Position numbers and translations under genes: made by a program. Below are positions 7,881 through 16,249 of a stretch of 59,852 nucleotides of DNA, piece by piece (the first letter of the stretch is position 1; every line of letters starts with the position of its first letter). This DNA comes from CAYUIS01 sp964444825 (GTDB lineage: Bacteria > Chloroflexota > Anaerolineae > B4-G1): positions 1 to 59,852 of the forward strand of contig CAYUIS010000009.1 of the NCBI GenBank assembly GCA_964444825.1. Direction: 5' to 3'. The notes under the pieces are model-generated. The model was not told the DNA's origin and did not search any database. It worked only from the letters and a program-made list of their open reading frames with translations.

Positions 7881-9386
7881 TCACAGCTCGTAGAGTTCAC
7901 CATATTTGCTTCGGAGATAACGGACGTATGGTTCAATGCTCAATCGTCCGCCGGTGATGCGCTCGAAAAGTTCCAAGGCCGTGTACTTGCGCCCATACTG
8001 GTAGATGCTGTTCTGGAGCCAGTTGTGCAACGTGCCGAATTCTCCACCCTCAATCTCATCCGCAATCCCAGGGTGAGCCTGTAGCGCCGCCTCAAAGATA
8101 GCTGCGCTCATGATGTTGCCCAGCGTGTAGCCCTGGAACGCACCGCCTATAGCGCCGGCGTACCAGTGTACGTCTTGCATCACACCATTCCTATCGTCAG
8201 GCGGCACGATGTCCAGGTCGGTCCCGAACCGCTCCCGCCACGCCTCGGGCAGGTCGCGGACCCTCAATCGGCCCTCGAGCAAGTCCAATTCAAAGTCGAA
8301 CCGCAGCAGGACGTGCAGGTTGTAGGTTACCTCATCGGCGTCAGTGCGAATCAGCGAGCGCTCGACCTTGTTGATCGCGCGGTAGAACGTATCCAGTTCC
8401 ACATCGGCCAGTTGGTCCGGGAACGTGTCTTGCAGCAGAGGATAAAAGAAAAACCAGAACCCACGGCTGCGCCCGACGATATTCTCCCAGAGCCGCGACT
8501 GGCTCTCGTGTACGCCGGATGACGTGCCGCTGGCCAGCGGCGTGCCCTCAAAATCCCGGTTGATGGCCTGCTCATATATCGCATGGCCAGCCTCGTGGAA
8601 CATGCTGGACAGCGCTTCGCTCAGATCGTCCTCTCGAACGCGGGCAGTGATGCGCACATCGCCAATAGAGAACTTGGTCGTGAATGGGTGAGGTGCCTTG
8701 TCCTGACGGCCAGACTCAAAGTCATAGCCGAAGCGCTTGATAACCTCAGTGGCAAACGCCATCTGTTGCTCTTCGGGAAAAGTACGGTGCAGACAGGCGT
8801 CATCGGCAAGTGGTTGTTCGACGATGGTGTGCACTATGGGAACAAGCTGATCCCGCAGTGCTGCAAAGACAGCCCGCACAGCCGAGACTTTCATACCATA
8901 GTCTGAGAAATCAATCAGGGGGTCGGCGATATGCTCGTAACCAGGAAAAAAGTTGGCGAGTTGCCGGCTCAAGTCCAGCGTCTTTTCCAGGTAAGGCTGT
9001 ACCTTTGCAAAGTCGTTCGATGGCCGAGCTTCCGACCACGCTTGGAAGGATGCGGATGTGTGTGCGGAGAATTCGGCTACGAATGAGGATGGTACCCTTA
9101 CCGCCCGCTCGTAGTCACGCCGTGCGATCCGGATGAGGCTGGCCTCGTTCGAGTCGTAGGACAAGCTCTCCTCGTAGGGCAGCAGGTCGTCCAACAGTCT
9201 GCCCAGGGCCATGTCAGTTGACCTTTCGTGAGCCAGGCGCTGCAGCGTCGCGATCTGTCGCCCGCGGGCTGGTGCACCTCCCGGTGGCATGTAGGTGTTC
9301 TGATCCCACGCGAGTACCCCAGCGGCGGACTGCAGGTCGTTTATCTCGCTGAGGCGCGCCTTCAGCTCTTTGAGCTTGGCTTCCAA
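7881..9386 (-). CDS. M32-family metallocarboxypeptidase (carboxypeptidase Taq-like)
   Basis: Zinc carboxypeptidase that trims peptides from the C-terminus in the cytoplasm. The family signatures are present: HEAGH at residues 264-268, HESQSRLWEN shortly after, and WDQNTYMPPGG near the N-terminus. Length (501 residues) is normal. The TTG at 9386 is preferred because GGAGGA lies just upstream and the family begins with an E-A-K-L-like helix; a TTG at 9407 would add seven residues without a ribosome binding site. It follows the class V aminotransferase gene by 45 bp and is probably in the same leftward transcript. Confidence 0.93.
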   Translation of the reverse strand: MEAKLKELKARLSEINDLQSAAGVLAWDQNTYMPPGGAPARGRQIATLQRLAHERSTDMALGRLLDDLLPYEESLSYDSNEASLIRIARRDYERAVRVPSSFVAEFSAHTSASFQAWSEARPSNDFAKVQPYLEKTLDLSRQLANFFPGYEHIADPLIDFSDYGMKVSAVRAVFAALRDQLVPIVHTIVEQPLADDACLHRTFPEEQQMAFATEVIKRFGYDFESGRQDKAPHPFTTKFSIGDVRITARVREDDLSEALSSMFHEAGHAIYEQAINRDFEGTPLASGTSSGVHESQSRLWENIVGRSRGFWFFFYPLLQDTFPDQLADVELDTFYRAINKVERSLIRTDADEVTYNLHVLLRFDFELDLLEGRLRVRDLPEAWRERFGTDLDIVPPDDRNGVMQDVHWYAGAIGGAFQGYTLGNIMSAAIFEAALQAHPGIADEIEGGEFGTLHNWLQNSIYQYGRKYTALELFERITGGRLSIEPYVRYLRSKYGELYEL

Positions 9387-9431
9387 GATGTCTTCCTCCG
9401 CAAACAAGTTTCACGTTGTGTACGACGTGCA

Positions 9432-10706
9432 CTACCGTGGCATATCAGCCAGGACGCCGAGTAGCGTATCTACCTCCTCGGCGGTGTTATAGTGAGCCAA
9501 CCCGACGCGCACCAAGCCGCCGTGCCCCTCGAGCCCCAGCCGCTCGGTGACGGCCAGTGCGTAGAAGTTGCCATCCCACACAAAGATATTGGCCTCGTCC
9601 AGCCTCCGGGCAACCTCGTTCGGCGTGACGCCTTCCAGCGTGAAGGAGACCGTGGGCACACGTTGGTCAAAGCGATCTGGATCGGTGATGCCACAGATTC
9701 GCAGACCGGGGATGTCCTGCAGACCCGCAATCAACCGCCAGCACTGCTCCCGCTCGTAGGCGCGGATCGCGGCTAACCCTGCTTTCAGATCCCTCCGCTG
9801 ACCCTTGAAGCTGGGGGACTCGGGGGCAAACTCACCGCCGAAGCGCCGCCCCACCGAGGCCAGGTAGTTCACCGCGGCCGTCGCCCCGGCCAACGCCTCA
9901 AAGCTCTGGGTGCCGGTCTCGAACTTGTTGGGCGGATCATCGTCAGCGGGGCGCACTTTGTAGGCAGGCAGGGCGTCCAGCAGTTCGTACCGCCCGTACA
10001 AGACACCCAGGTGAGGGCCGAAGAATTTGTAGGTCGAGCAGACCAGGAAATCGCAGTCGATGGCCTGTACGTCGATGGGGCCGTGGGGTGCATAGTGGAC
10101 CGCGTCCACATAGACCCAGGCGCCGGCCTCGTGGGCCAGTTCGGCGATGCGGCGCACATCGTTGATCGTGCCCACAGCGTTGGAGGCGTAGCCGACAGCC
10201 ACCAGCTTGGTCCGCGCGGTGAGAAGCGCCGTCAGGCCCGACATGTCCAGCGTGCAATCTGCCGGGTCGAAATCTGCATAACGGACAACAGCGCCCTGCT
10301 CCTCCAGCGCCATCCAGGGCGCGATGTTGGCGTCGTGATCCAGCCGGGTGACGATAATCTCGTCGCCGGGCTCCAGGGTCCTCCCGATGGCGCGGCTCAG
10401 GTTGAAGGTCAGGGTGGTCATATTCGGACCGAAGACGATTTCGTCGGGGCGGGGCGCGTTGACAAAGTCTGCCAGTGCGCACCGGGCCTCTGCCACCGTC
10501 TCATCGGTGCGGCGGCCGTAGAGGTAGGTGGCGCCGGCGTTGCTGTTCGCCTCGGTGAGGTAGTGTGCCATCGCCTCGATGACGGAGCCGTGCACCTGCG
10601 TCCCGCCCGGGCCGTCGAAGAAGATGATCGGGCGGCCATTCACCATCTGCTGCAGGGCTGGAAATCCCTCTCGCAACGTGGCAACAGCCACTTTATTCAA
10701 TGCCAT
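9432..10706 (-). CDS. Class V aminotransferase, cysteine desulfurase-like (424 aa)
   Basis: PLP enzyme of the cysteine desulfurase-like subgroup. The PLP lysine is K227 in CSTYKFFGPHLG, with an upstream cofactor-binding stretch VYVDAVHYAPHG and the cofactor phosphate-side motif FETGTQSFE. The usual desulfurase active-site cysteine loop is not obvious, and no scaffold (SufU/IscU) gene is nearby, so the reaction may be a lyase or desulfurase on another substrate. The start is ATG 10706 with GGGAG upstream, in preference to an in-frame GTG two codons earlier. It lies between the agmatinase-like and M32 genes with short gaps (58 and 45 bp), suggesting one operon. Confidence 0.88.
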   Translation of the reverse strand: MALNKVAVATLREGFPALQQMVNGRPIIFFDGPGGTQVHGSVIEAMAHYLTEANSNAGATYLYGRRTDETVAEARCALADFVNAPRPDEIVFGPNMTTLTFNLSRAIGRTLEPGDEIIVTRLDHDANIAPWMALEEQGAVVRYADFDPADCTLDMSGLTALLTARTKLVAVGYASNAVGTINDVRRIAELAHEAGAWVYVDAVHYAPHGPIDVQAIDCDFLVCSTYKFFGPHLGVLYGRYELLDALPAYKVRPADDDPPNKFETGTQSFEALAGATAAVNYLASVGRRFGGEFAPESPSFKGQRRDLKAGLAAIRAYEREQCWRLIAGLQDIPGLRICGITDPDRFDQRVPTVSFTLEGVTPNEVARRLDEANIFVWDGNFYALAVTERLGLEGHGGLVRVGLAHYNTAEEVDTLLGVLADMPR

Positions 10707-10764
10707 ATTCACTCCCTAGCAAGTCCACGAGTTTACGACTCTACAAATCTCCGAGTCTGCAATC

Positions 10765-11673
10765 CTACGCCAGACTCTCCTTCACCCACCCGAACACCTC
10801 ATAGATCACCTTCGCCGCCGCAAACGACGTGACGTCGGCGTTGTCGAGCGGCGGGGCGACCTCGACGATATCCAGCGCCCGGATGGGCAAACGGGCAAAG
10901 ACCAGACGCAGCAACTCGATCAGTTCCCGGGTAGAGAGACCGCCCGCCTCAGGCGCACCGGTTCCGGGAGCGTAGGCTGGGTCCAGGCCGTCAATATCTA
11001 GCGTAAAGTAGACGGCGTCTACGCCCTGTAGTTGGACGACTATGTCATCAGCGATAGCCCCTATCTCCCGGCGGTAGACGTCGCGGGCGGTGTGGATACC
11101 TATCTCTGGATGAGTGTCCAGGAATTCAAGTTCTCCATTCATCCACGAGCGTAGACCGACAAAGGCCAGGTGTCGCGGTTCGATGTTGGGAAGCTCTAGC
11201 ACGCGACGCTCGGTGCAGGCATGGGACCAGCGGTGACCGTCATACTCGTCCGCCAGATCCGGATGGGCGTCAAAGTGAATCACGCCGAATTGGCCGCTCA
11301 CCGTCTGGCTGAATGCCGAGACGAGTGGGATAGTGACCGAGTGGTCGCCACCCAGGAAGAGGGCCAGTGGATGGCTCAACACCTGGGCTGCCTGTGCCTC
11401 AACGGTGGCAAAGTGCCGCTCCCAGTTGAGGTCAGCGCTCACGTCACCATAGTCACGAACGCGCAAGCCTCCAAGGCGATGTCCCTCTTCGGTGACCGGC
11501 GACAGGTGGGGTGTGAGTTCGCGAATCTTGGTCGGGGCGAAGGCGGTCCCTTTGCGGAAGCTGGTGGCGTTGTCGAACGGAATACCCAAGACGCCGATCT
11601 CAGCCGTAGGATCATCGCTGCAGAGTCCACTCCAGAGATAGCGGTGGACAGGATGGGGGGTCGACAGAGTCAC
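10765..11673 (-). CDS. Agmatinase/arginase-family ureohydrolase (302 aa)
   Basis: Binuclear manganese hydrolase; agmatinase (agmatine to putrescine and urea) is the likeliest role, arginase or a related guanidino hydrolase the alternative. The metal ligand motifs are in the standard order: GGDHSVT, HFDAHPDLAD with WSHAC after it, and LDIDGLDPAYAPGTG, followed by the conserved E of DIVEVAPP. The start is GTG 11673 with no Shine-Dalgarno. A promoter at 11683-11711 would put the transcript start about two bases before this GTG, so the mRNA is probably leaderless. The downstream aminotransferase and peptidase genes likely share the transcript. Confidence 0.92.
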   Translation of the reverse strand: MTLSTPHPVHRYLWSGLCSDDPTAEIGVLGIPFDNATSFRKGTAFAPTKIRELTPHLSPVTEEGHRLGGLRVRDYGDVSADLNWERHFATVEAQAAQVLSHPLALFLGGDHSVTIPLVSAFSQTVSGQFGVIHFDAHPDLADEYDGHRWSHACTERRVLELPNIEPRHLAFVGLRSWMNGELEFLDTHPEIGIHTARDVYRREIGAIADDIVVQLQGVDAVYFTLDIDGLDPAYAPGTGAPEAGGLSTRELIELLRLVFARLPIRALDIVEVAPPLDNADVTSFAAAKVIYEVFGWVKESLA

Positions 11674-11682
11674 AATAGGCGG

Positions 11683-11711
11683 ATTTTATCACGTTTTTGG
11701 CAGAGAGGCAA
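11683..11711 (-). promoter_or_regulatory. Promoter of the agmatinase-like gene
   Basis: Leftward TTGCCT (complement of 11706-11711), a 17-bp spacer and TAAAAT (complement of 11683-11688). Only nine bases separate the -10 from the GTG start, which predicts a leaderless or nearly leaderless transcript. Confidence 0.6.
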
Positions 11712-11829
11712 CTCTCTGGAATCCTGTTTCAGGTCGAGAGCGGGTCAATCGTCGTGGCAGGGCGTTGGCCCTGAACGCATAGATCGGCGCTCTATACGAA
11801 TACTGCACGTTTGCCGGGATCACAAACAC

Positions 11830-11862
11830 CACGTAGGGGCACACAGTACGTGCCCCTACGTG
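11830..11862. repeat. Perfect 13-bp palindrome, dispersed-repeat-like
   Basis: Arms CACGTAGGGGCAC and GTGCCCCTACGTG with a 7-base loop. G-rich palindromes of the GTAGGGGC type are common dispersed intergenic repeats in several phyla; this looks like one such unit. No T-run follows on either side. It fills most of the 212-bp gap after the foldase gene; the rest of that gap shows no gene. Confidence 0.7.
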
Positions 11863-11885
11863 ATCCTGGAAGGATTCGATACGTG

Positions 11886-12899
11886 CTATTCGGGGGCCTG
11901 GAATTCGTACAGTTGTTCGATGCTCGCCTCGGCTTTCTGAGCATCGAACCAGGTCTGGAATTGCTGCTGCTGGAGCTGCGCGTACAGGGCGGGCTCCAGC
12001 TCTCGATCTTCCTTCTCGTGAACCTGGATGATGTGATAGCCGAAGGAGGTCTCCACCGCTTCGCTGATCTCCCCTGGCTCCAGGGAGAACGCGGTCTCCT
12101 CGAACTCGGGGACCATCATCCCGGTGGGGAACCAACCCAAGTCTCCTCCCTGATCCTTGCTTCCGGGGTCGGTGGAGTACTCGGCGGCCAGTGTGCCAAA
12201 ATCTTCACCCTCGGCTAGCTTGTCCAGTACCTCCTGGGCTGTCTCCTCGGTCTCTACAAGGATGTGGCTGGCGTGCACGTGCTCAACGACGCTGGGGCCG
12301 CTATGGAGCTCAGCCAAGGCCTCCATCAACATGTTATCATTGATCAGGCTGCGGAGCGCATCCTCGGTAAAGTGGTTGTCAGTCAGGAAACTCTCCCAGT
12401 CAGTAAAGTCCTCTTGTTGTTGGATCTGATCCTGAATCGATACGATCTCGGCTTCGATCTCTGCAGGGTCAATGGTGATCTCTTCTTGACGCGCCAACTG
12501 GCGTAGCAGGACGCGACCGATGATTTGATCGAGGACCTGCTCCTGGAGTGTCGGAAGGAGGGCCTGACTCTCCGGGTCGTTCCAGTCCACCCCATAGCTG
12601 TCAGTGACGGAGGCAAGGGCCCGCTTCAACTCCTCCTGATAGGCGGCGGTGGGTACTTTTTCCTCATTGACCAGCGCGATGGTCTCCTGGTCGGGAATGC
12701 TGACCAACGTCAGGGCTAGTTCGATACCACCGGGCTCGGCGGCGCCCGCCACCGCCGGTGCTGGAGTTGGGGTTGGGATGGACGTGGGCTGTGGTGTGTT
12801 TGTCGGCGGGGGAGGAGACGGGGTAGGCTCTGGAAGTGGACCGCAGGCAGCGAGAGCCATCACCGTCAGCAGCGTTATCAAAAACAGTGTTTGTTTCAC
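11886..12899 (-). CDS. PpiC/SurA-type peptidyl-prolyl isomerase lipoprotein (337 aa)
   Basis: Extracytoplasmic foldase of the PrsA/SurA type. A lipoprotein signal peptide ends at LAAC (C19), then comes a proline/threonine-rich linker to about residue 45, a SurA-like N-terminal helical region (about 65-205), and a parvulin domain (about 208-300) with HASHILVETEE, GGDLGWFPTGMMV and SFGYHIIQV. It should be anchored outside the membrane and help secreted proteins fold. The start is GTG with AAGGA nine bases upstream. It stands alone, with a moderate promoter in front. Confidence 0.92.
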   Translation of the reverse strand: MKQTLFLITLLTVMALAACGPLPEPTPSPPPPTNTPQPTSIPTPTPAPAVAGAAEPGGIELALTLVSIPDQETIALVNEEKVPTAAYQEELKRALASVTDSYGVDWNDPESQALLPTLQEQVLDQIIGRVLLRQLARQEEITIDPAEIEAEIVSIQDQIQQQEDFTDWESFLTDNHFTEDALRSLINDNMLMEALAELHSGPSVVEHVHASHILVETEETAQEVLDKLAEGEDFGTLAAEYSTDPGSKDQGGDLGWFPTGMMVPEFEETAFSLEPGEISEAVETSFGYHIIQVHEKEDRELEPALYAQLQQQQFQTWFDAQKAEASIEQLYEFQAPE

Positions 12900-12939
12900 A
12901 ATCTCTGTCCTTTCTCCAAGAATCTGGCAACGAAGAGGG

Positions 12940-12967
12940 ATTGTAACACACTTGAACCAGAAGTCGA
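12940..12967 (-). promoter_or_regulatory. Promoter of the PpiC-type foldase gene
   Basis: Leftward TCGACT (complement of 12962-12967), a 16-bp spacer and TACAAT (complement of 12940-12945), about 40 bases before the GTG start. The remaining gap up to nrdG (to 13086) shows no convincing gene. Confidence 0.45.
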
Positions 12968-13086
12968 GTCAGTGGGTTGGGTGTCCAGGCTAGCGTATCT
13001 CAAAGTCAGTCCCTGAGCTGACGCCAAGATCGACGAGCACTGTGCGACCACCCTACCTGTCTGTTCACAGACTTGCTGCAATCCGA

Positions 13087-13788
13087 TTATCCTCCCTCTC
13101 GCACGCTTGTGTGAGTCACCCACCGACTGGCACGTCTAGCCATCGCCCTCAGTCTCTCTACCGAGTAGGGGGAGATCATCTCGAAGGTTGGATCCAATGT
13201 ATTCAGTGGGCGGAACTGCTGCAATACGTAATGTGCCGCCCCAGCAATCCAACGGGCGATCTCCTCCACGTCGTCTTCATCCAGTAGCCCTGGGACTATT
13301 GTGGTGCGGAATTCGTAGGGCAGTCCACTTTCGCGTAGCAGCGCGATACTATGCTCCAGGAGAGCGATGTCCAGATCATCGCGCCCTGCCAACACATGGT
13401 ACTTTTCAACCGGAGCCTTGACGTCCATAGCCACATAGTCCACCAACTCCCTTTCCAACAACGCAGTCAAAACATTGGGACGGTAGCCGTTGGTGTCAAG
13501 TTTTATGTCGACGCCTTGTTCCCTGACCTTGTGCAGAAAGGGAATCAGATCATCCTGGAGCGTAGGTTCCCCCCCAGTGATCACCACGCCATCTACGAGT
13601 CCGGCGCGCCGAGACAGAAAAGCCCATACCTCCTCAGGGGCCAGGTCAGGCACCTCTTCAGGGCGCAGGACCAAATGGGCATTGTGACACGCTGGGCAAC
13701 GGAAATTACATCCGCCACAGAATAGAACAGTGGCGATGTGGGCGGGGTATTCTATTAACGATGTCCTTACCCAACCCTTCAGTCGCAC
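13087..13788 (-). CDS. nrdG: Anaerobic ribonucleotide reductase activating protein, radical SAM (233 aa)
   Basis: Radical-SAM activase that uses a 4Fe-4S cluster and SAM to make the glycyl radical on class III reductase. The cluster motif is C27-x3-C31-x2-C34 in CGGCNFRCPACHN, and the SAM-binding GGEP is in VVITGGEPTLQ. Length fits the longer NrdG forms. The GTG start overlaps the 3' end of the small glycyl-radical gene by 10 bases, so the activase and its substrate domain should be translated together. It is the last gene of the nrdR-nrdJ-nrdD operon. Confidence 0.92.
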   Translation of the reverse strand: MRLKGWVRTSLIEYPAHIATVLFCGGCNFRCPACHNAHLVLRPEEVPDLAPEEVWAFLSRRAGLVDGVVITGGEPTLQDDLIPFLHKVREQGVDIKLDTNGYRPNVLTALLERELVDYVAMDVKAPVEKYHVLAGRDDLDIALLEHSIALLRESGLPYEFRTTIVPGLLDEDDVEEIARWIAGAAHYVLQQFRPLNTLDPTFEMISPYSVERLRAMARRASRWVTHTSVREGG

Positions 13789-13985
13789 GTCTCGTGGGGC
13801 GACTCCCGCCGGGGCGATTGCTTGGTCACCTGGAACGTCTTGCGCTCCCTAAACTCCTGCTGTTTCCCCTGGTGCCAGTTTTGCACCGGACGCAGGTACC
13901 CTACGATGCGAGAATAAACCTCACAGGGAATCCTCACTTCCGTATCGGCTTGGGTCACTTCCGGGTCCCTATTTTTGATACTCAC
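13779..13985 (-). CDS. Stand-alone glycyl-radical domain of class III ribonucleotide reductase (68 aa)
   Basis: This short protein carries the C-terminal signature that class III NrdD normally has in its own chain: CEVYSRIVGYLRPVQNW, with G29 in R-I-V-G-Y-L the expected radical glycine. It is in the same frame as the nrdD body upstream; the frame between them is interrupted only by the TAG at 14025-14027, then 13 sense codons. AAGGAG lies eight bases before its GTG, a normal ribosome binding site, so separate translation is likely. The gene overlaps nrdG by 10 bases. Alternatives are UAG read-through giving one chain, or a recent nonsense mutation. I favour a genuine two-part enzyme, comparable in concept to the stand-alone glycyl-radical protein GrcA. 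Confidence 0.85.
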   Translation of the reverse strand: MSIKNRDPEVTQADTEVRIPCEVYSRIVGYLRPVQNWHQGKQQEFRERKTFQVTKQSPRRESPHETCD

Positions 13986-14024
13986 CTTGTGTACTCCTTG
14001 CTCCGAGTTCGACGCGCGTCCCAG

Positions 14025-16085
14025 CTAACCTTCTGACCTTTCTGACTCCTGGGGATGTCGTTTCACCGCTTGTCCGAATTGTTCCAGTTCCTCTGTCGTG
14101 TGATCATATGGACAGAATGGGTGCTGCCCCGGAATGTACCCATGCACAGGGCAAATGCTGAATGTTGGCGTCAGTGTGTAGTAGGGCAGGCGAAAGCGCT
14201 CAGCGACCGTCCGCACCAATCGACGAGCCTGCCGCCAGTCACTCAACTGCTCGCCCAGAAAGATGTGCTGTACTGTGCCGCCGGTGTAGAGGGCCTGCAA
14301 ATCGTCCTGATGCTCCAACACCTCGAAGAGATCGTCGCTATAGCCGACGGGGAGATGGGTGGAATTCGTATAGTATGGCGCCTGCTCCGTTCCGGCGGTG
14401 ATAACACCTGGGAACTGCTGCTTATCGGCACGGGCCAGGCGAAAGGAGGCCCCTTCGGCAGGCGTTGCCTCCAGGTTGTATAGATTGCCGGTCTCTAATT
14501 GAAAACGGGCTAATGTCTCACGCATAAACTCCAATACGCGAACGCCGAACGCCCTTCCCTCTGGCTGGGCAATGCCGCCTCCGAGTAAATTAAGACAGGC
14601 CTCATTCATCCCAATCAGGCCGATAGTGGAAAAATGATTGCTCCAATAGCTTCCAAAGCGTTGTGCGATTCTCTGCAGATAAAAACGACTGTAGGGATAG
14701 AGTCCTTGTTTCGTCAAGTGCTCCAGAACCCTGCGCTTGATCTCCAGGCTGGTGCGAGCGATCTCCATTAGGCTCTCAAGCCGATCCAGGAACTCGGTCT
14801 CGTCGCAGCTTTGATAGCCCAGCCGCGCCATATTGATTGTCACAACCCCCACCGACCCCGTCAGAGGAGCGGCGGCAAAGAGCCCGCCGATACGCTTGCG
14901 CAGTTCGCGATTGTCCAGTCGCAATCGACAGCACATGCTACGTGTGTCATCGGGGTCCATATCGCTGTTGATGAAATTGGCGAAATATGGAATGCCATAA
15001 CGACCGGTCATAGCCCACACCGGTTCCAGGCCAGCGTTCTGCCAATCGAAATCGCGTGTGATGTTGTATGTCGGGATGGGGAAGGTGAACACGCGCCCCT
15101 GCGCATCGCCCTCAAGCATCACCTCGGCGAAAGCGCGGTTGAGCATATCCATCTCGTGTTGAAATTCCCCATAGGTCTTTTGTTTCAACTCCCCACCGAT
15201 GATCACCGGTTGCTCTCGCAAGGTAGATGCAGGGCTGAGGTCCAGGGTGATGTTTGTGAAGGGCGTCTGGAAGCCCACCCGCGTAGGCACGTTTATGTTA
15301 AACACAAACTCTTGCAGAGCTTGCTTTACCTGGGAGTAGTTCAATCCATCGTAGTGAACAAAAGGCGCTAACAGGGTGTCAAAGTTAGAGACCGCCACCG
15401 CGCCAGCAGATTCGCCCTGGACCGTATAGAAAAAGTTGATCAGTTGCCCCAGCGCTGTACGCAAGTGGCGTGGGGGCTTGCTCTGGACTTTGGCCAACAC
15501 GCCACCAAACCCCCACATCAACAGATCTTGCAGATCCCAACCACAACAATAGACCGATAGCATCCCCAAGTCATGCAGATGCAGGCTGCCCTCGACGTGT
15601 GCTCGCTGCACCTCCGGCGGATAGATTCTGTGCAGCCAATAGCGGGCGGCAATAGAGGAGGCTACATAGAAATTGAGCCCCTGAAGCGAGTAGTTCATAT
15701 TGCTGTTCTCGTTGACCCGCCAATCGGAACGCTGGAGATAACTATCCACCAGTTTCTCTGTGTCCAGGAGCATCTCCTGAGCCGCGCGTGCATCTGCCTG
15801 GCTCTGACGATAGAGGATGTACGCTTTGGCGATCTGTGGACTGCCTGATTTGATCAACACCTCCTCGACGGTGTCCTGGACCTCCTCAACGTGAGGCGAA
15901 TGGCCGTTTTCATCAAAACGCTCTGTCAATAATCCCGTCACAGCCCAGGAGAGCATCTCGGCCCACTGGCGTCCTTCGCCATTTCCCACCTCCCGTGCGG
16001 CCGCATAGATGGCCCTTTCGATGCGCCTGCGATCGAAAGCGGCTCGCGTCCCATCCCGTTTGACGACCTGGTCTATGCCCGTCAC
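14025..16085 (-). CDS. nrdD: Class III anaerobic ribonucleotide reductase body lacking the glycyl-radical segment (686 aa)
   Basis: An N-terminal ATP-cone (about residues 1-95, VVKRDGTRAAFDRRRIERAI) precedes the ten-stranded barrel of NrdD. Conserved C385-C386 lie in SMCCRLRLDN and the C-terminal zinc-type segment in TPTFSICPVHGY (C645, H648, H655, C658, H662). The chain then stops at TAG without the R-V/I-x-G-Y glycyl loop, which lies in the next small gene in the same frame. It should reduce NTPs without oxygen once the radical is installed. The GTG at 16085 is chosen (GAGG five bases upstream); earlier in-frame starts would add a hydrophobic stretch foreign to the family. The gap to the class II gene is 164 bp. 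Confidence 0.9.
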   Translation of the reverse strand: MTGIDQVVKRDGTRAAFDRRRIERAIYAAAREVGNGEGRQWAEMLSWAVTGLLTERFDENGHSPHVEEVQDTVEEVLIKSGSPQIAKAYILYRQSQADARAAQEMLLDTEKLVDSYLQRSDWRVNENSNMNYSLQGLNFYVASSIAARYWLHRIYPPEVQRAHVEGSLHLHDLGMLSVYCCGWDLQDLLMWGFGGVLAKVQSKPPRHLRTALGQLINFFYTVQGESAGAVAVSNFDTLLAPFVHYDGLNYSQVKQALQEFVFNINVPTRVGFQTPFTNITLDLSPASTLREQPVIIGGELKQKTYGEFQHEMDMLNRAFAEVMLEGDAQGRVFTFPIPTYNITRDFDWQNAGLEPVWAMTGRYGIPYFANFINSDMDPDDTRSMCCRLRLDNRELRKRIGGLFAAAPLTGSVGVVTINMARLGYQSCDETEFLDRLESLMEIARTSLEIKRRVLEHLTKQGLYPYSRFYLQRIAQRFGSYWSNHFSTIGLIGMNEACLNLLGGGIAQPEGRAFGVRVLEFMRETLARFQLETGNLYNLEATPAEGASFRLARADKQQFPGVITAGTEQAPYYTNSTHLPVGYSDDLFEVLEHQDDLQALYTGGTVQHIFLGEQLSDWRQARRLVRTVAERFRLPYYTLTPTFSICPVHGYIPGQHPFCPYDHTTEELEQFGQAVKRHPQESERSEG

Positions 16086-16249
16086 CGTCACCTCACTTGC
16101 CCAAATCAAAAGGGCTGTTCCTATGCCCCAAAACACCAATCGCGTCAGGTAGCGTGACCTCGGTATTGCTCCTCAATCTGCTCGACCGACGTTCCACTCA
16201 GCGAGAGCGGGGTGGCCCGATATTCGACCCGATGTTCCCACCAACGGCC

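Noticed and set aside
12896..13123. 75-residue open frame on the minus strand between nrdG and the foldase gene
   Set aside because: It begins inside nrdG and ends in the foldase start region; no good RBS.
14025..14027. In-frame TAG read as pyrrolysine or a programmed read-through
   Set aside because: A good RBS and GTG start for the downstream part explain expression without recoding; no pyl genes are in the window. Not excluded, only less likely.
16086..16139. Longer NrdD start giving a hydrophobic N-terminus
   Set aside because: The added 18 residues are unlike any NrdD, while the GTG at 16085 has GAGG five bases upstream and starts the ATP-cone directly.
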